A DNA stretch of 64,000 bases, from the NCBI GenBank assembly GCA_021442155.1, contig CM038221.1, positions 43,223,648-43,287,647 of the forward strand. The letters run 5' to 3'. The DNA is from Cymbidium sinense. Taxonomy: Eukaryota > Streptophyta > Magnoliopsida > Asparagales > Orchidaceae. Below are positions 1 through 11,054 of the stretch, in pieces; positions within the stretch are counted from its first letter, which is position 1, and every line of letters starts with the position of its first letter. Under the pieces are notes generated by a model. That model searched no databases, was not told where the DNA came from, and was given only the letters and a program-made list of their open reading frames with translations. The position numbers and the translations under genes were made by a program.

Positions 1-9
1 GGTGATAAT

Positions 10-468
10 TTGGATAAGAATAAGTTTTCTAAGCTTGTTGATGATGATTCAGTTTCTAATGGCTCTATTCCTGACTCTTTACTAGCTTTGATTGATGATA
101 ATGAAGTTTTGAATGAGGACTTGAATGCTGTTGAAAATCTTGAATACATTTTTTATCTGGATAAAGAGAAAGGTGCTTTAAATAGATCTATGCTTTCACC
201 TTCTCTAAATTCTAAATTGGATATTCTTTCCAATCCAATTTTTCAATCCAATCAAGAATTGAAAGATGGTGAAGTTGTTGGTAAAGATGCTTTAGCTGTT
301 CAAAATGCTTCTGATGTGGTTTCTATTCAATCTCTTTCAGATGAGGTTTTATTGGAAAAAAAAAATAAAAAGATTTCAGCTATTGTTACAAAGAAAAACA
401 AAAATCCTAAATCACATCCACCTAATTTGCCTAGATCTACCCGATTTGGTTCTTCTTTTCAAAATTAA
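10..468 (+). pseudogene. LINE coding tail upstream of the endonuclease
   Basis: An open stretch of about 152 codons, acidic and Ser/Asn-rich at first, then Lys-rich (about residues 115-135) and ending in a basic Pro/Arg-rich tail. It ends just before the endonuclease motif WNVRGIG in another frame. In plant L1 elements the gag-like ORF1, or the linker at the start of ORF2, sits here. No zinc knuckle is visible, so I take it to be the C-terminal end of that segment. The start codon is probably upstream of the window. Confidence 0.5.
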
Positions 469-469
469 A

Positions 470-1080
470 TGGTTAGTTTTTTATTTGGAATGTCAGAGGT
501 ATTGGATCCCTTTCCATTAGGAACCATATCAGGAATCTTGTTCGTATTTATAATATTTCTTTTTTAGCCATTTTGAAACCTTTTATTCTTCATAATAAAA
601 TTGCTCATGTGGCTAGAATAATTGGTTTTAGGAATTTCTTTGCTAACTCTAGTAACAAAATTTGGATTTTTTGGAATAATCCTTTTATTTTAGATATCTT
701 GGATGATTTATCTCAAGTGGTTAATGTTAAAATTGTCTATTATAATTTCATTTGCTATGGTTCTTTTTTTTATGCCTCTTGTAATATAAGTGGTAGGTAT
801 ATCCTTTGAGAGAAGCTTTCTAGTTTCTAATTCCATTAATGAACCGTGATTTGTTGGTGACGATTTTAATACTATCTCTTCTTCTTTAGAAAGACTTGGT
901 GCTTGTTCTCCTAATATATTTTCAATGGAAGATTTTCATAATATGATTCTTGATTGCCATATTACTGATATTGGTTTCATTAGTTCTAATTTTACTTGAA
1001 ATAACTATAGATTATGACAAAGACTTGATAGGATTCTTTTCAATCAATATTGGATTAAGTTTTCCCTATTACATCTATTG
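470..1080 (+). pseudogene. LINE AP-endonuclease domain remnant
   Basis: The sequence from about 485 reads WNVRGIGS followed by an RNHIRNL-like helix, the usual start of the plant LINE apurinic-endonuclease domain that nicks the target DNA. An open piece (573-809) continues with the block around residues KPFILHNKIAHVARIIGF and a hydrophobic strand. After 809 several stops occur, although a GDFN-like piece can be read near 860. The domain is therefore inactive. Assignment rests on motif order and on the reverse transcriptase that follows. Confidence 0.7.
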
Positions 1081-1085
1081 AGTAT

Positions 1086-2900
1086 TTGAGTAGACCTTGT
1101 CTGATCATTCTCCTTTGCTTATTAATGTTATTCTTAATGTTAAGAAACCTCTTTCTCCTATCCCTTTTAGATTTCAAAATATGTGGATTTTGGATGAAAG
1201 ACTTTCTTAATGTTGTTTCTTTTAATTGGAAGGAGCCTTTGCAACCCAATGATGCCATTTTTGGTATGAAAAGATTTTGGTTTAAATTAAAGAGATTAAA
1301 ACAATTTCTTATTTGGTGGAATAAGATTTACTTTAAGAATCTTTTCTCTAACATTATTGAAATGGAAAACAAAATAGTTGAGTTGGAGGATGAGGTTATC
1401 AATGATCCCCCCAAATCTACTTTGTTAGCGAATGCTAAAGATAGGTTGATTATTCTCCAAGACATGAAAGAAACCTATTGGAGGCAAAAAGCTTCTTTGA
1501 AGCATATTTCTAATGGTGAGAGGAATACCAAATATTTTCATGCTATGGTGAATAAGAAAAAAAAGCTATTAATCATGTTCATAAAATCAAACTTACTAAT
1601 GGATTTTAGTGCAAGGAGAAAATAGATCTTATTGATTATGTTGTTGCTTTTTATAGATATCTTCTTAATAAGAATAATTCTTATGATGACATTTCTTTGC
1701 CTTTTGTCATTTGTCATTCCTTCTCTTATTACTATTGAGGACAATGCTATGCTTACTTCTTTACCTAGTGAATCTGAGATTTTGGATATTGTTAATAACA
1801 TGAACAAAGATTCTGTTGCAGAGCCTGATGGTTATACTACTTTCTTTTTCCAAAAAATATTGGTTGATTTTAATAGAAGATTTAAGTAATGTTGTGCTTG
1901 ATTTTTTTTAATGGTAATGTTATTCCCAAGTTATTTACTAGTACTTCCATTGTTTTAATTCCTAAAAAGGATAATCTTGAAGCTTGGAGTGATTTTCGGC
2001 CTATAAGTTTATGTACTTTTTTTAACAAACTCATTTTTAAAATTTTGGCTAAAAGACTTAGTCTTTTACTTCCCAAAAAATTTTTTCCTAATCAAACTGG
2101 TTTTGTTAAAGGAAGATCCATTTCTGATAATGTGCTTTAGGCCCAAGAACTTATTCATTATTTGGATGCTAAAGTTAGGGGGTGGTAATATGCTTTTTAA
2201 ATTTGATATTTCTAAAGCTTGTGATAATATTTGTTGAAATTTTCTTTATAAAATTTTGGAATTATTTGGTTTCTCTAATCATTTCATTTCTTTGATTAAG
2301 AATAAAATTGAAAACTATTAGTTTTCTATTATATTGAATAGGGAGTTACATGGTTTATTTTCCCCTTCTCAAGGCTTAAGGCAAGGTGATCCTTTATCTC
2401 TTGTTCTTTTTATCAGTAGTGTTGAATACTTATCTAGAGGACTTTATCATTTATTTAATAAAATTCCTTTTATGTATTATAGGACTAAGGGTAGTTTACC
2501 CATTTCTCACTTAAGTTTTGCTGATGATTTTATCAATTTTTGTAATGCTTCTATTCATTACATTAAAAAATTGAATAACTACTTGAATAAATTTGGTATG
2601 AAAAGTGGCTTGAAGGTTAATAGTAATAAAAGTTATTTTGTTACTTCTTTTAATATTTCTTTTGCTAAGATTGTTAGTATCAAGAATGCTACTAGCTTGA
2701 GGACTCCGTTATACAAAGGTAGGAAAAGATCTCATTTGTTTGATGAGATGATTAAAAAAATGAGTAATACAATTCCTTCTTGGGAGTTTCATTTACTTTT
2801 TTTTGGTGCTAGACTTATTCTTATTAAAAGCATTCTTTGCTCTTTTCCTATTTACCTTTTATCTATTATTATTTTTGCTTGATCCATTATTAAAAGGATA
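1086..2900 (+). pseudogene. LINE reverse transcriptase domain remnant
   Basis: This is the linker and polymerase part of the LINE ORF2 protein, which would copy the element RNA at the nicked target. Pieces in more than one frame give a helical linker (1086-1625), then VLIPKKDN and FRPISLCTFFNKLI (about 1950-2040), NQTGFVKGRSISDNVL (about 2090-2140), SPSQGLRQGDPLS (about 2363-2400) and the palm motif SFADDF (about 2515-2532). The two active-site aspartates are kept, but stops between 2140 and 2330 and frameshifts before 1889 prevent a full protein. Confidence 0.88.
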
Positions 2901-3324
2901 AATAGATTTATTAATAATTTTTTTTGGGGATCTAATTCATCCTCTAAAAGAATGCATTGGACCAATTAGAGCAATTGTTATGGTGTTTATGGAGAAGGTG
3001 ATTTTGGTTGCAAGATCATTGAAGATTATATTACTTGCTTTTCTTGTAGAATGTGATGGAATTTCAAGAATAAAGATAACCTTTGGGCTAAAATTATGAA
3101 TGCCAAATATTGTCAAGGGAGACATCCATTAATTTGTTCTTTTAGAACAGGTAATTCAGGTTTTTGAAGGAAGCTTTGTAAAATTAAATGGTATGCTGAA
3201 TCATTGATATCGTGGGGGTATCAGATCAGGTTCTTCCTATTTTTGGCAAGATAATTGGCTTGGAGAAGGGTCTATTGATTCTCTTCTTTCTACTAATTCT
3301 ACTTCTGTTTTAAAGGTTAACCAT

Positions 3325-3771
3325 TTGTTTAAGAATAATAATTGTGATTTGCATCAATTAAATAATTTATTTCCTCTGGAGATTCTTAATAAAATCTGTA
3401 ATATTCAATGTGATTCTCATTTGCATGATCAAATTCTATTTAAACTTTCATCTTCTGGTGATTTTGTTTTTAAAGATATGTGGTATTATATCAGAATTAA
3501 AAATCAAAACTCTCTCATCATTGATTTTTTATTATGGAGTAAAGGGTTTTTCTTACCTTATAAATGCCAATGTTGTTATCATGTTAAGAATGTGAATCAT
3601 ATTTTTATTAATGGTTCTATTGCTGCCAAAATTTGGATTTGGTATGATGAGGTTTTTAATACTTCTCATTTTGATGGTACTTTATCTCTTCTGCAATTTC
3701 TTAAGAGCTATTTTCTTAATACCTCTAAAGGTTATATGAAAATTATTTTGGCCATTATTATCATTTGGTAG
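3325..3771 (+). pseudogene. LINE zf-RVT (zinc-binding) domain remnant
   Basis: An open piece of 148 codons. After an N-terminal spacer it gives a block around FKLSSSGDFVFKDMWYYIR and then a Cys/His cluster (CQCCYHVKNVNHIFINGS) before AAKIWIWY. This matches the zf-RVT domain found after reverse transcriptase in plant LINEs and in LINE-derived genes, where the usual pattern is C-x2-C, then ETxxHLFxxC. The final cysteine appears as serine here, so the zinc site may be damaged. It lies between the RT and RNase H blocks, as expected. Confidence 0.75.
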
Positions 3772-3982
3772 ATTTGGATGAATATAAATGATGCTAAACA
3801 TAGGGACATCCCTATGAATCATAAACATATCATTGCTAGATCCAAGGATAAAATCATCTCTTTATTTAAAGCCAGTTTTATAAAAGGGGTCTAATTTTAG
3901 AGGTTTTAAATTTGTTATTAGCAAATTTGGTATTTCATTGCCTCATTCTTCTAATCCCCTTACCTCTAAAATTATTTATTAG

Positions 3983-4303
3983 CTTAAACCTAAAGATGAT
4001 TTTATTAAAGTGAATACGGATGATTCTGTTTCAATGGATAAATCTGGCTGTGGTGGTATTTTAAGAGATTGTCAAGGTAAGATGATATGTGCCTTTGCTA
4101 CTCCTATATCTCCTTGCACTATTATTTATGATGAGCTTATGGCTATTTTTCATGCTCTTTCTATTTGCTTAAGAAAAGGTTTTTCAAAAATCTGGCTTGA
4201 AGATAATGCTTTTCTTTTATTAGACCTTCTCACTTCTACTAAAATGGGCAATGTTGAAATGTTTTATCTTATTAAAAGCACTAGAACCTCTTGTCTAAAA
4301 TAG
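3983..4303 (+). pseudogene. LINE RNase H domain remnant
   Basis: From just after an in-frame TAG near 3980 the frame reads LKPKDDFIKVNTDDSVS, then GCGGILRDCQGK, then an ELMAIFHALSI helix and WLEDNAFLLLDLL. This is the plant-type RNase H fold found at the C-terminus of L1 elements, with the first Asp (VNTD), the Glu (ELMA) and the third acidic residue (LEDN) all present. The upstream TAG stands where many relatives have Trp, which suggests a TGG to TAG change. It would remove element RNA after first-strand synthesis. It stops after residue 97. Confidence 0.8.
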
Positions 4304-5066
4304 TTTTAAATTTTTTTAATATTTTTAGAGAAGATAATTCTTGTGCTGATTTTTTTGGCTAATTTAGGTGCTAGTTTGGATACTATCACTATTTTCTCTA
4401 ATCATAATCTTATTTTATTGCTTAATGGATTGGTTAATCTTGATAAAATTAGGCTTCCTTATATTAGGTTGCATTAAGTTTTTATTTGTTTTTTTTTTCT
4501 AATTTTCTTATCATTTGCTATTTTTGTGGGTGGGTGGCTATGATGAGTTTGCTCTGTCTTACCTGTTCTTACAGCCCTCTCTAGGATGTGGAGTATTGGT
4601 AGTATTCATCTTTGGGAGTTGGAGGCATTTATTGGTTTTTTATCTCTTAGACTTATCATGCTGATTCTAGTTTCATTAAACTCATACCTAAACCTTCTCC
4701 TTTGCCTTGTGTCTTTTTTTTTCTAGTTTTCTCTAAGCTGGATCAAGTTTTGGGGTGTCTTGTTCCTGTGGTTGTTGCTGTTTCTTTGTTGGCTTGGGGT
4801 TTTTTCTGCTTTCTTGATTGTTTGGAGATGGTGGTTGGTTGGGTTGTTAGCTTTTGTTAGTTTTCTACTTCTAGGTTGGTTATATTTTTTCTTGGTGAAT
4901 GTTGTTTTCTTTTTTCATTTTTGGTTTTGGCCTATTGTTATATTTGGTCTTGTGGGGTTCATTTCTACTAGTGGTGTTTATCTTTTGTTGGGTGGGCTAT
5001 TGTGCTGGCTTACTGGTTATGTTCTGTTCTTTTCTGGCTCGAGTTGTTTTCTTTTATAAAAAAAGT
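4304..5066 (+). other. LINE 3' UTR
   Basis: Strongly T-rich and G/T-rich sequence on the coding strand between the RNase H stop and a short A run (about 5057-5063). Its skew towards TTTG and TGGTT words, ending in TTTTATAAAAAAAG, is that of a plant LINE 3' UTR with a short tail. An ORF of about 99 codons at 4760-5059 is only Leu/Phe/Trp low complexity from this skew. Confidence 0.6.
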
Positions 5067-5419
5067 TTGTAATTAAGTCAAGATGATATGTAAGCAAGAT
5101 TGAGCTAATTTCGATAAATAGTTCGTGAGCCAAATTCAAAGAGGTAATAGCTTGACTCATTAATTTGTGTGCAAAAATATTAAAAAATTTATTAATATAA
5201 AACACTTAAAAATAAATTAGAATTTAAGAGTACAAGTCTAAATTTTTTAAAAATATTTTAAAAATGATATCTCATTTTTTACGTTTATTATTTTCATTTG
5301 ATTTTCTATTTTTTATTTTATTAAAATAAATCTTGAATAAAAAAAAATTTGCCTTTCATAATAAATAAGTCAACTTGTGAGAGGACTTGAACTCAAACTT
5401 AATTAATTAATTAATTAAG
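5067..5419. other. AT-rich spacer, no gene seen
   Basis: AT-rich DNA with runs such as (TTAA)n near 5400. I see no ORF, RNA gene or recognisable repeat. Confidence 0.5.
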
Positions 5420-5812
5420 TTGAAGCTCAAGATAAGGATTACTTATGCTAGGCCTAATTCATTTATATTGTTAGTTCTAGCCTCTTTTGTTCCAATGATG
5501 TGTAGTTTAGCAGAAGTTCTCAAGAAATCTACATCTACTCATCGTTTTGGAATAATTGCTGAAGAAGCTATTAATAGGAGAGTTGAGATTGAAAGAAGAA
5601 TTCAAATTATTGCAGACCCAAAGAATAAAGGAAAAAAGAAGAAGTCATCAAACATTCTTTTCACAACTTCAAGCTTTCTTTTATTAACAAGGAGAAGAGA
5701 TATGCTTTTAAATGGGGCAAGGATTTCACAAGTACCCAAGTCAATTTCTAACTTGACCTATTTTGACCTAAATCAATTTAACTTCAATCTCCTATTATAT
5801 CGATTCAATTAG
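5420..5812 (+). pseudogene. Unidentified open stretch, possible gene fragment
   Basis: An open frame of about 130 codons that begins at TTG, not ATG; the first ATG pair is near codon 25. The protein has a hydrophobic stretch (about residues 14-30), then a charged helix rich in Glu, Arg and Ile (about 44-66) ending in a KNKGKKKK basic run, and then a Ser/Phe-rich part that looks like random translation. The first 75 residues look more like protein than the neighbours do, with no codon-skew artefact, so this may be an exon fragment. I do not recognise the family. Confidence 0.25.
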
Positions 5813-6092
5813 TTTGTCTTGAAATTAAACTCACAATGAACTCAACATTGTTCTAACAAATGATCTTCACTTAGCCACCATGAATGCTTAAGTCATTAAT
5901 TGAAAAACAAATTTCATTTTGATGAGCACTTATAAAAGACTACTTCACCAAGTTTCTACTTTTTTGAGTTCGAAGACAATCACCTGTGATCTAGTCTTTG
6001 AATGCAATGAATAAAAAACTAACTTAATTTGACACATCCTTTGACTGACACCTTTGGATACTTTCTCTAGCGAGCCTCTGTCATGACTTTCT
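5813..6092. other. Spacer, no gene seen
   Basis: No ORF or RNA gene is visible. The sequence leads into the tandem duplication that follows. Confidence 0.4.
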
Positions 6093-6612
6093 TGTGATGC
6101 TTCTCACTGACCTCGTGCTCGTGAATCAAGCATGTTCACAATGATGAGCCAAGTTCAAGCTCATTATATGAGCTCAGCTCAAGCTAGAGTTTGATCTTAT
6201 CATTAGATCGATGAACCAAGCTCGACTTAGCCATCGCTCAAGCTTGAGTCAACTCGTTTACACCTCTACTTACATGAGTTTATTGCCTTAGGATGGATGG
6301 TTGCGGAATTCGACTCAAATGAGAGGTTTAAATTTTGAATTTTGGCATAAAACTGTGATGCTTCTCAGTGACCTCGTGCTCGTGAATCAAGCATGTTCAC
6401 AATGATAAGCCAAGTTCAAGCTCTTTATATGAGCTCAGCTCGAGCTAGAGTTTGATCTTATCATTAGATCGATGAACCAAGCTCAACTTAGCCATCGCCG
6501 AGCTTGAGTCGCTTACACACCTACTTACTTGAGTTTATTGCCTTAGGATGGATGGTTGCGGAATTCGACTCGAATGAGAGGTTTAAATTTTGAATTTTGG
6601 CATAAAACTGTG
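6093..6612. repeat. Two-copy tandem duplication, 261-bp unit
   Basis: The unit beginning TGTGATGCTTCTCA at 6093 recurs at 6354, a shift of 261 bases. The second copy runs to about 6612 and is about 6 bases shorter because of small deletions near 6500. The copies are close to identical, so the duplication is recent relative to the decayed DNA around it. Inside each copy are palindrome-like GAGCTCAGCTC words of the dispersed GAGCTCG repeat type. No coding potential is seen. Confidence 0.9.
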
Positions 6613-7240
6613 TGCATGTATTGACCTATTTTATAAATAAATAAATCAATAAAGAAGTTCACTAGAATTGAAAATAATAATAATAATAACGGTAAAGGGC
6701 AAACAAAGAATATTAGCCTTTTGATGCATGCTAAAAAAACTGACGATATTGTCTCCTGTTAACATTAGAATTAGAGTAACATTTAAACATTCTTTATTTA
6801 TAGAATTAACTTACATCCATTCCTTAAAACATCACTAAAATATTAAAAAAATCACAGTAAAATACTATTTTTTTTCCCATTTCATTAAATTGTCATTAAT
6901 TTGATAGTAATACATGCAAATACATGAATCATATGATCTATTATGATCTCTAAACATTCAATTTGGGAATAATTTTATTGGTAGGATTATAGTTGTTGTT
7001 TTACAATGATCTAAAATCATGGAGGGCAAACTTTGCTAAAATTATTTCTATCAGTATGGCCACTAAAATTTTGATTTATCATCATGATGCTCTCATTATA
7101 TTAAGATATACAAAGTAGTATCTATGAATCATAATTAAAGGCGCTATTAGCAGTATTGACACTACTACTAGTAGACCACCGCCAACTATTATAAGCCACG
7201 ACTTAGCGATTAAGTTGAGTGACCATTAAGGCTATTAGTT
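6613..7240. other. AT-rich spacer, no gene seen
   Basis: AT-rich DNA with a short (AAT)n run near 6675-6690. No ORF, RNA gene or repeat boundary is visible. Confidence 0.5.
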
Positions 7241-7730
7241 TAGCTCAGAAATTGAATCGAAATTTAGATCGAATCTAATCAGCTCGAGATAGAATCAAAA
7301 TTTTTATTATTTAAAAAATAAAATTTATATATAAGTTTTGTAAGTTTGTGATAATAAAATTATTTCTAAAATTAAATACATTGAGTTATTTTTTATAATT
7401 TTTTAAAATAAATGTAATATATTTATAAGTATAAATATTTAGAAAATCATATTTTCTTTTATGTTTCATGCACTCAATTCAAAATCTTAAAATTTTGATA
7501 ATCATTTTCTATTGCATTTCAAGCAAAAAAAAACTACATTTTAATTTCTAAACTCCATTCGATTTCAAGTAAAAAAAAAAAAAGCCTGAGAAAAATTTTA
7601 ATTCGAGATGGCTCGAAAATGATCAGAACATGAGCCAAGCTGGCTCAAAATCAAATGATTCAAGCCGCTCGAAAATCTTTCGAGCCAATCTTGAGCTAGG
7701 CTCGAATTGGGTTGAAATCAACTTTTTAAC
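7241..7730. repeat. Dispersed GAGCTCG/CGAGCC-type repeat copy
   Basis: Two clusters of CAGCTCGAG, GGCTCGAAA and CGAGCCAATC words (7270-7300 and 7600-7710) flank an AT-rich core. Sequences alternating GAGCTCG and CTCGAGC are common dispersed non-coding repeats in plant genomes. The same word type occurs in the 261-bp duplication upstream. I cannot define terminal repeats, so element class and exact ends are open. Confidence 0.4.
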
Positions 7731-7949
7731 AACCATAGTCAACATAGAGATATCATTATCAAGTCATATTTTGATCATAAAAGGACATGATTTATCTAGA
7801 TTTTGTATTAATTTTAATGAGAAATATTTCGCATGAAGATCAAAATAACCTTCCAAAAACTATAAATAACCCCTTATTTAATTTATTTGGAATAAAATTT
7901 ATAGTATGAATGATTGTTTGCATCATTAAAGAATTCTAGTGAGTTGCCA

Positions 7950-9260
7950 TTAGAGCATCAAGACTTACATGGCAAATCATTAAATGCTTAGTAATCATGA
8001 CAACAATTAGTCCTACATCACAATTTTGCTTGTGCCATTATCAAAATATCCTCAACACAATCTCACTTTTGTTGTAGTCATCTCCTATAAGACCCATCTT
8101 GCACTTTGGTCGCACTATGATCATTTCTTTTAAGAACCATCTCACAATCGTACTTATATAATAATAACCTCCAAAATAACATTACAACACAACCTTACTT
8201 TTGTTGTAGTTATCTCTTAAAAGATCTATGTTACAACTACACCACAACCTCAATTATACTACAATCATCTTTCTCAAGAGCGAATCACAAATCTTTTATT
8301 CCACCATCATCTCTAATAAAACCTATTTAATTATCTTGTTTGTAGTCCAAGCATCTTCCTCAAAACTTTGAAGTACAACTAGCTCCCTCAAGACAAATGT
8401 TACAACTTCACTTATATGACATTACTATAATAAGACTGGCATTGCAACCTCTTTGCATTACAATTCTTTCACTTAGGACTTGTATCATAGCCTTACTTGC
8501 AATAAACCTATCATCAAAACTAGAAAGAATAGAAAGAGAGAAGTTGATGGGAAAGGGAGCTTGCTTCGTTAGTTCCAACAGTGGCAGCTGCGTGAAGATT
8601 CAGCGAAATCATTGCCATAGGATCAGAATGTTCCAGTTCAAAGCAGTCTCCTCCTCGCTAAAAAAGACATGGTTTAGCAACTACCCCAATCGAATTATCA
8701 AACTCGTTATCAGTGGGATCAGGGGTACTTCCAGCAAGAAAGATATCGAAGAGTTGGGGCCAGACTAGCCGAAAATCTGAGCTCGCTTTGCTCGAGCTAT
8801 CTCCTCTCGCTAAAATCAATCTCTTACGCCATATTAATTTCACATAAAACCTATATCAGAACTTTAGCTTTATCACAACAATCCTTGATATGGCTAAAGA
8901 ACTAACCTTTTTCAAGCCATGAATGTCTCCACCAAGTCCTACATTGTCATAATTGTTAAATTAGAAGGCCAATACAACAAGCTCACTTATGCCACAACAA
9001 TCTCTAAGATGACATGCTATAACAAATCTTATATTATATAATTTTTCTCACTCAAGAAATGTGTGATAACAATTTTAGGTAAGACTTCATAACATTATTT
9101 CATCAACTATCTCAGAGAACACATCCTTGTAGCTTGCTTATGTCTTAGTTATTGTCATGTTAAGCCTTAGGCTATATTTTTGCTTGTCTTAAAATTAAAT
9201 TGCTTAAGATCTATATAATAGCTTAACTTGTGTCACAATACGACTAATATCAAACCTCAC
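7950..9260. repeat. Degenerate short tandem repeat field
   Basis: Variants of one phrase recur many times: ACAACCTCACTTTTGTTGTAGT, ATCTCTTATAAGACC and CTTGTGCCACA-like words near 8015, 8060, 8190, 8240, 8400, 8980 and 9240. The spacing is irregular, roughly 60-130 bases. This looks like an old, decayed minisatellite, interrupted by a more GC-rich stretch at about 8540-8830. Confidence 0.45.
8547..8768 (+). CDS. Small ORF of unknown status
   Basis: An ATG in a fair plant context (AAGTTGATGG) opens 73 codons ending at TAG. The product starts [13 protein letters not shown], is basic, and ends IEELGPD. It lies in the only GC-richer patch of the surrounding repeat field. The opposite strand of the same patch is also open (8658-8843), which weakens the case. 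No family is recognised, no TATA box stands out, and it may be chance. Confidence 0.15.
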   Translation: MGKGACFVSSNSGSCVKIQRNHCHRIRMFQFKAVSSSLKKTWFSNYPNRIIKLVISGIRGTSSKKDIEELGPD

Positions 9261-9770
9261 TTGTGCCACATTTTTTTTTTCATGACCTACACAACTTCTA
9301 TTATTTAATAGTTTTCTTTATTAGGATCTTTGTTAATTATGAACATTTTTATGCCATAATCATCTCTAATAAGAATCTCATAAATACCTATGGGTCTACA
9401 ATAGTTTTATCGTATATTTTTATTACATTTAGAACTAGTATTAGATCTTTGTATGGAGTTAGATAAATTTTATATAAATTCTTTACAAATAGTGAAAGTT
9501 GTTCAATTAGGTAAAGATCCTATAATTTTTCTCCTAAAATGATTTTTTTCCACCTTGAAAAAAATTCATGGTATATGATAAAAATAGGACAATCAAGATC
9601 AATCCTCTTTCTACCAAGTAAATTTTCCATGCACAAGAATATCAAAACTACATTTTAGGTAAGAATGATGTCATAAAAACTACTTTATACACTAACTAGA
9701 ATTCATTTTTGAAATCTCTATAAAGGGAATCCTCAAGGGAATAGAGCAAATATACAAAATCTGATTTGAA

Positions 9771-9793
9771 GAGATAGAGAGAGAGAGAGAGAG
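9771..9793. repeat. (GA)n microsatellite
   Basis: A GA dinucleotide run with one interruption. Confidence 0.9.
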
Positions 9794-10575
9794 CTAGTGT
9801 TTGGCAAGAGAGATGCAATCTTCATATCAATTTTTCTGCAACACAAGAACCTAGGGTTTGCTTGGTTAGAGCTGAAAAAGAATTATATCAGAAGCTTCTG
9901 AACATACATTTTTCTACATCAAAAATATGAAACAAATGATCAAAATAAAATGAAATTTGATCGATCGAAAATATGATACATTTGTATGATGACATTCAGC
10001 TCATTATTTGCCCTAAGAAAAATCTGTTTTGAATTCTAAGCAAATATCATACTATTCATATAACTAGTTTTACATTTAGATATAAAAAATAAAAAAAAAC
10101 AATATATAGCTCTTTCTGTAAATTTTCCCTTAATATAAAAGCTGCTCGAAATAGCATACAAAATATCAAATAATAAAGCCACGGCAGTCATATATCATTC
10201 TTCAATAAAATTCTTGTATACATTCATCTCCCCATCCCCAAGAACATAAAAATTCTTTAAAAATAAACTTAAATATTTACTTAAATAACAAAATCTTTAT
10301 TATTACATCTACCACCCATCCAATTAAATCATCTTTTCTGCATAGAAAGTCTTGGTTTTATAAATATTCAAGTTTGGGTGTGAAATATGTAAATGCATAA
10401 GAATTCTATGTAAATTTCCCAAAAATTTAATAATTTGTATATGCCCGTTCACCATAATTACACCCAGAAAACAGCAATTGAAGCCATAAACTGAAATCAT
10501 CTTTCATAAAGTAAGCAAGAAACGAATAACTCTACTATAAAATACGAAAGCTAGCTTTCTGAACCTTCAACGAAC
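9794..10575. other. Spacer and 3' flank of the VQ gene
   Basis: AT-rich DNA without an ORF of note. The part nearest 10575 is downstream of the minus-strand VQ gene and would hold its 3' UTR; no single clear polyadenylation signal can be chosen. Confidence 0.4.
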
Positions 10576-10902
10576 TCAAGATTTGAAGCTCTTCTCCTCT
10601 TCTATTAAATCCATGCGAGAGGCGTTCAAGAGAGGAAGCAATGGAACGTCAGTGCTGAGCCCATTCAGGAAGCCGTCCTCATCTCCCAAGCAAATCGCAA
10701 ACACCTCCTTCTCCTCCTTTCCCTCTTTTACCTCATTCTTTATCATCTCAGTGGTCGTCTTCTTCTTCTTCTTCGTAGGCTTTCCTGTGAGCTTCTGTAC
10801 AAGTTCTCTGAAGTTGGCTGGGTCTGTCTTGATTATCTCAGGAGCAAATATGTGTACTACTCTGATCTCTGGCTTTGATATCTCCTGTGATTCCCTTTGC
10901 AT
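10576..10902 (-). CDS. VQ-motif protein, small, single exon
   Basis: A 108-residue protein with the VQ signature FRELVQKLTG (FxxxVQxLTG) at about residues 28-37, preceded by an IRVVHIFAPEIIKTD block seen in one VQ subgroup. A Lys-rich run follows (KKKKK), then Glu-rich and Leu-rich parts. VQ proteins are small plant nuclear or plastid cofactors that bind WRKY transcription factors, and some bind MAP kinases, in defence and growth control. The open frame runs on to 11052, but I start at MQRES (10902), because everything before it translates a CT microsatellite leader and because the VQ core then lies about 25-30 residues in, as is usual. A TATA-like box lies about 100 bases upstream. MULE1 sits directly behind this promoter. 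The gene looks intact. Confidence 0.85.
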   Translation of the reverse strand: MQRESQEISKPEIRVVHIFAPEIIKTDPANFRELVQKLTGKPTKKKKKTTTEMIKNEVKEGKEEKEVFAICLGDEDGFLNGLSTDVPLLPLLNASRMDLIEEEKSFKS

Positions 10903-10926
10903 GGTGAGTAGTTGATCCCTAACAAT

Positions 10927-10929
<3 letters not shown>

Positions 10930-10964
<35 letters not shown>
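10930..10964. repeat. (GA)n / (CT)n microsatellite in the VQ 5' leader
   Basis: A perfect AG run of about 17 units. On the gene strand it is a CT run about 30-60 bases upstream of the VQ start codon, a common plant leader element. Confidence 0.95.
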
Positions 10965-10966
<2 letters not shown>

Positions 10967-11004
10967 AAGAAGGAGAAGGCCGAGTTGGTGGATGAGAGGA
11001 AGGA

Positions 11005-11017
11005 GTTTAAATAAAAG
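11005..11017 (-). promoter_or_regulatory. TATA-like box of the VQ gene
   Basis: On the minus strand the bases read CTTTTATTTAAAC, an AT-rich TATA variant in otherwise GC-richer DNA, about 100 bases before the start codon and 40 bases before the CT-rich leader. Spacing fits transcription starting near 10980. Confidence 0.5.
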
Positions 11018-11045
11018 TGAGGGGAAGGGAAATGATGGTTTGATG

Positions 11046-11054
11046 GAGGCAATA
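11046..11054. repeat. Target-site duplication of MULE1, left copy
   Basis: GAGGCAATA directly before the left inverted repeat; the identical nine bases follow the right one at 16251-16259. Nine bases is the Mutator target-duplication size. Confidence 0.95.

Larger units (their letters stand above)
1..5066 (+). mobile_element. L1-type LINE, 5' end outside window, decayed
   Basis: A non-LTR retrotransposon read on the plus strand. In order there are: the tail of an upstream ORF, an endonuclease start (WNVRGIG near 497), reverse transcriptase blocks (IPKK, FRPISLC, QGLRQGDPLS, SFADD), a cysteine/histidine zf-RVT block, a plant-type RNase H (KVNTD, GCGGILRD) and a T-rich 3' UTR ending at a short A run near 5060. 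This order is that of plant L1 elements with a C-terminal RNase H. Many stops and frameshifts break the frame, so it cannot code for a working enzyme. The 5' end, and so any target duplication, lies outside the window. Confidence 0.9.

Noticed and set aside
4760..5059. ORF of 99 codons, very hydrophobic, like a membrane protein
   Set aside because: Leu/Phe/Trp/Val runs come from the T/G-rich LINE 3' UTR; no gene context.
10576..11052. 158-codon version of the VQ protein
   Set aside because: The first 50 codons translate a CT microsatellite and the promoter region; the internal Met at 10902 fits the family.
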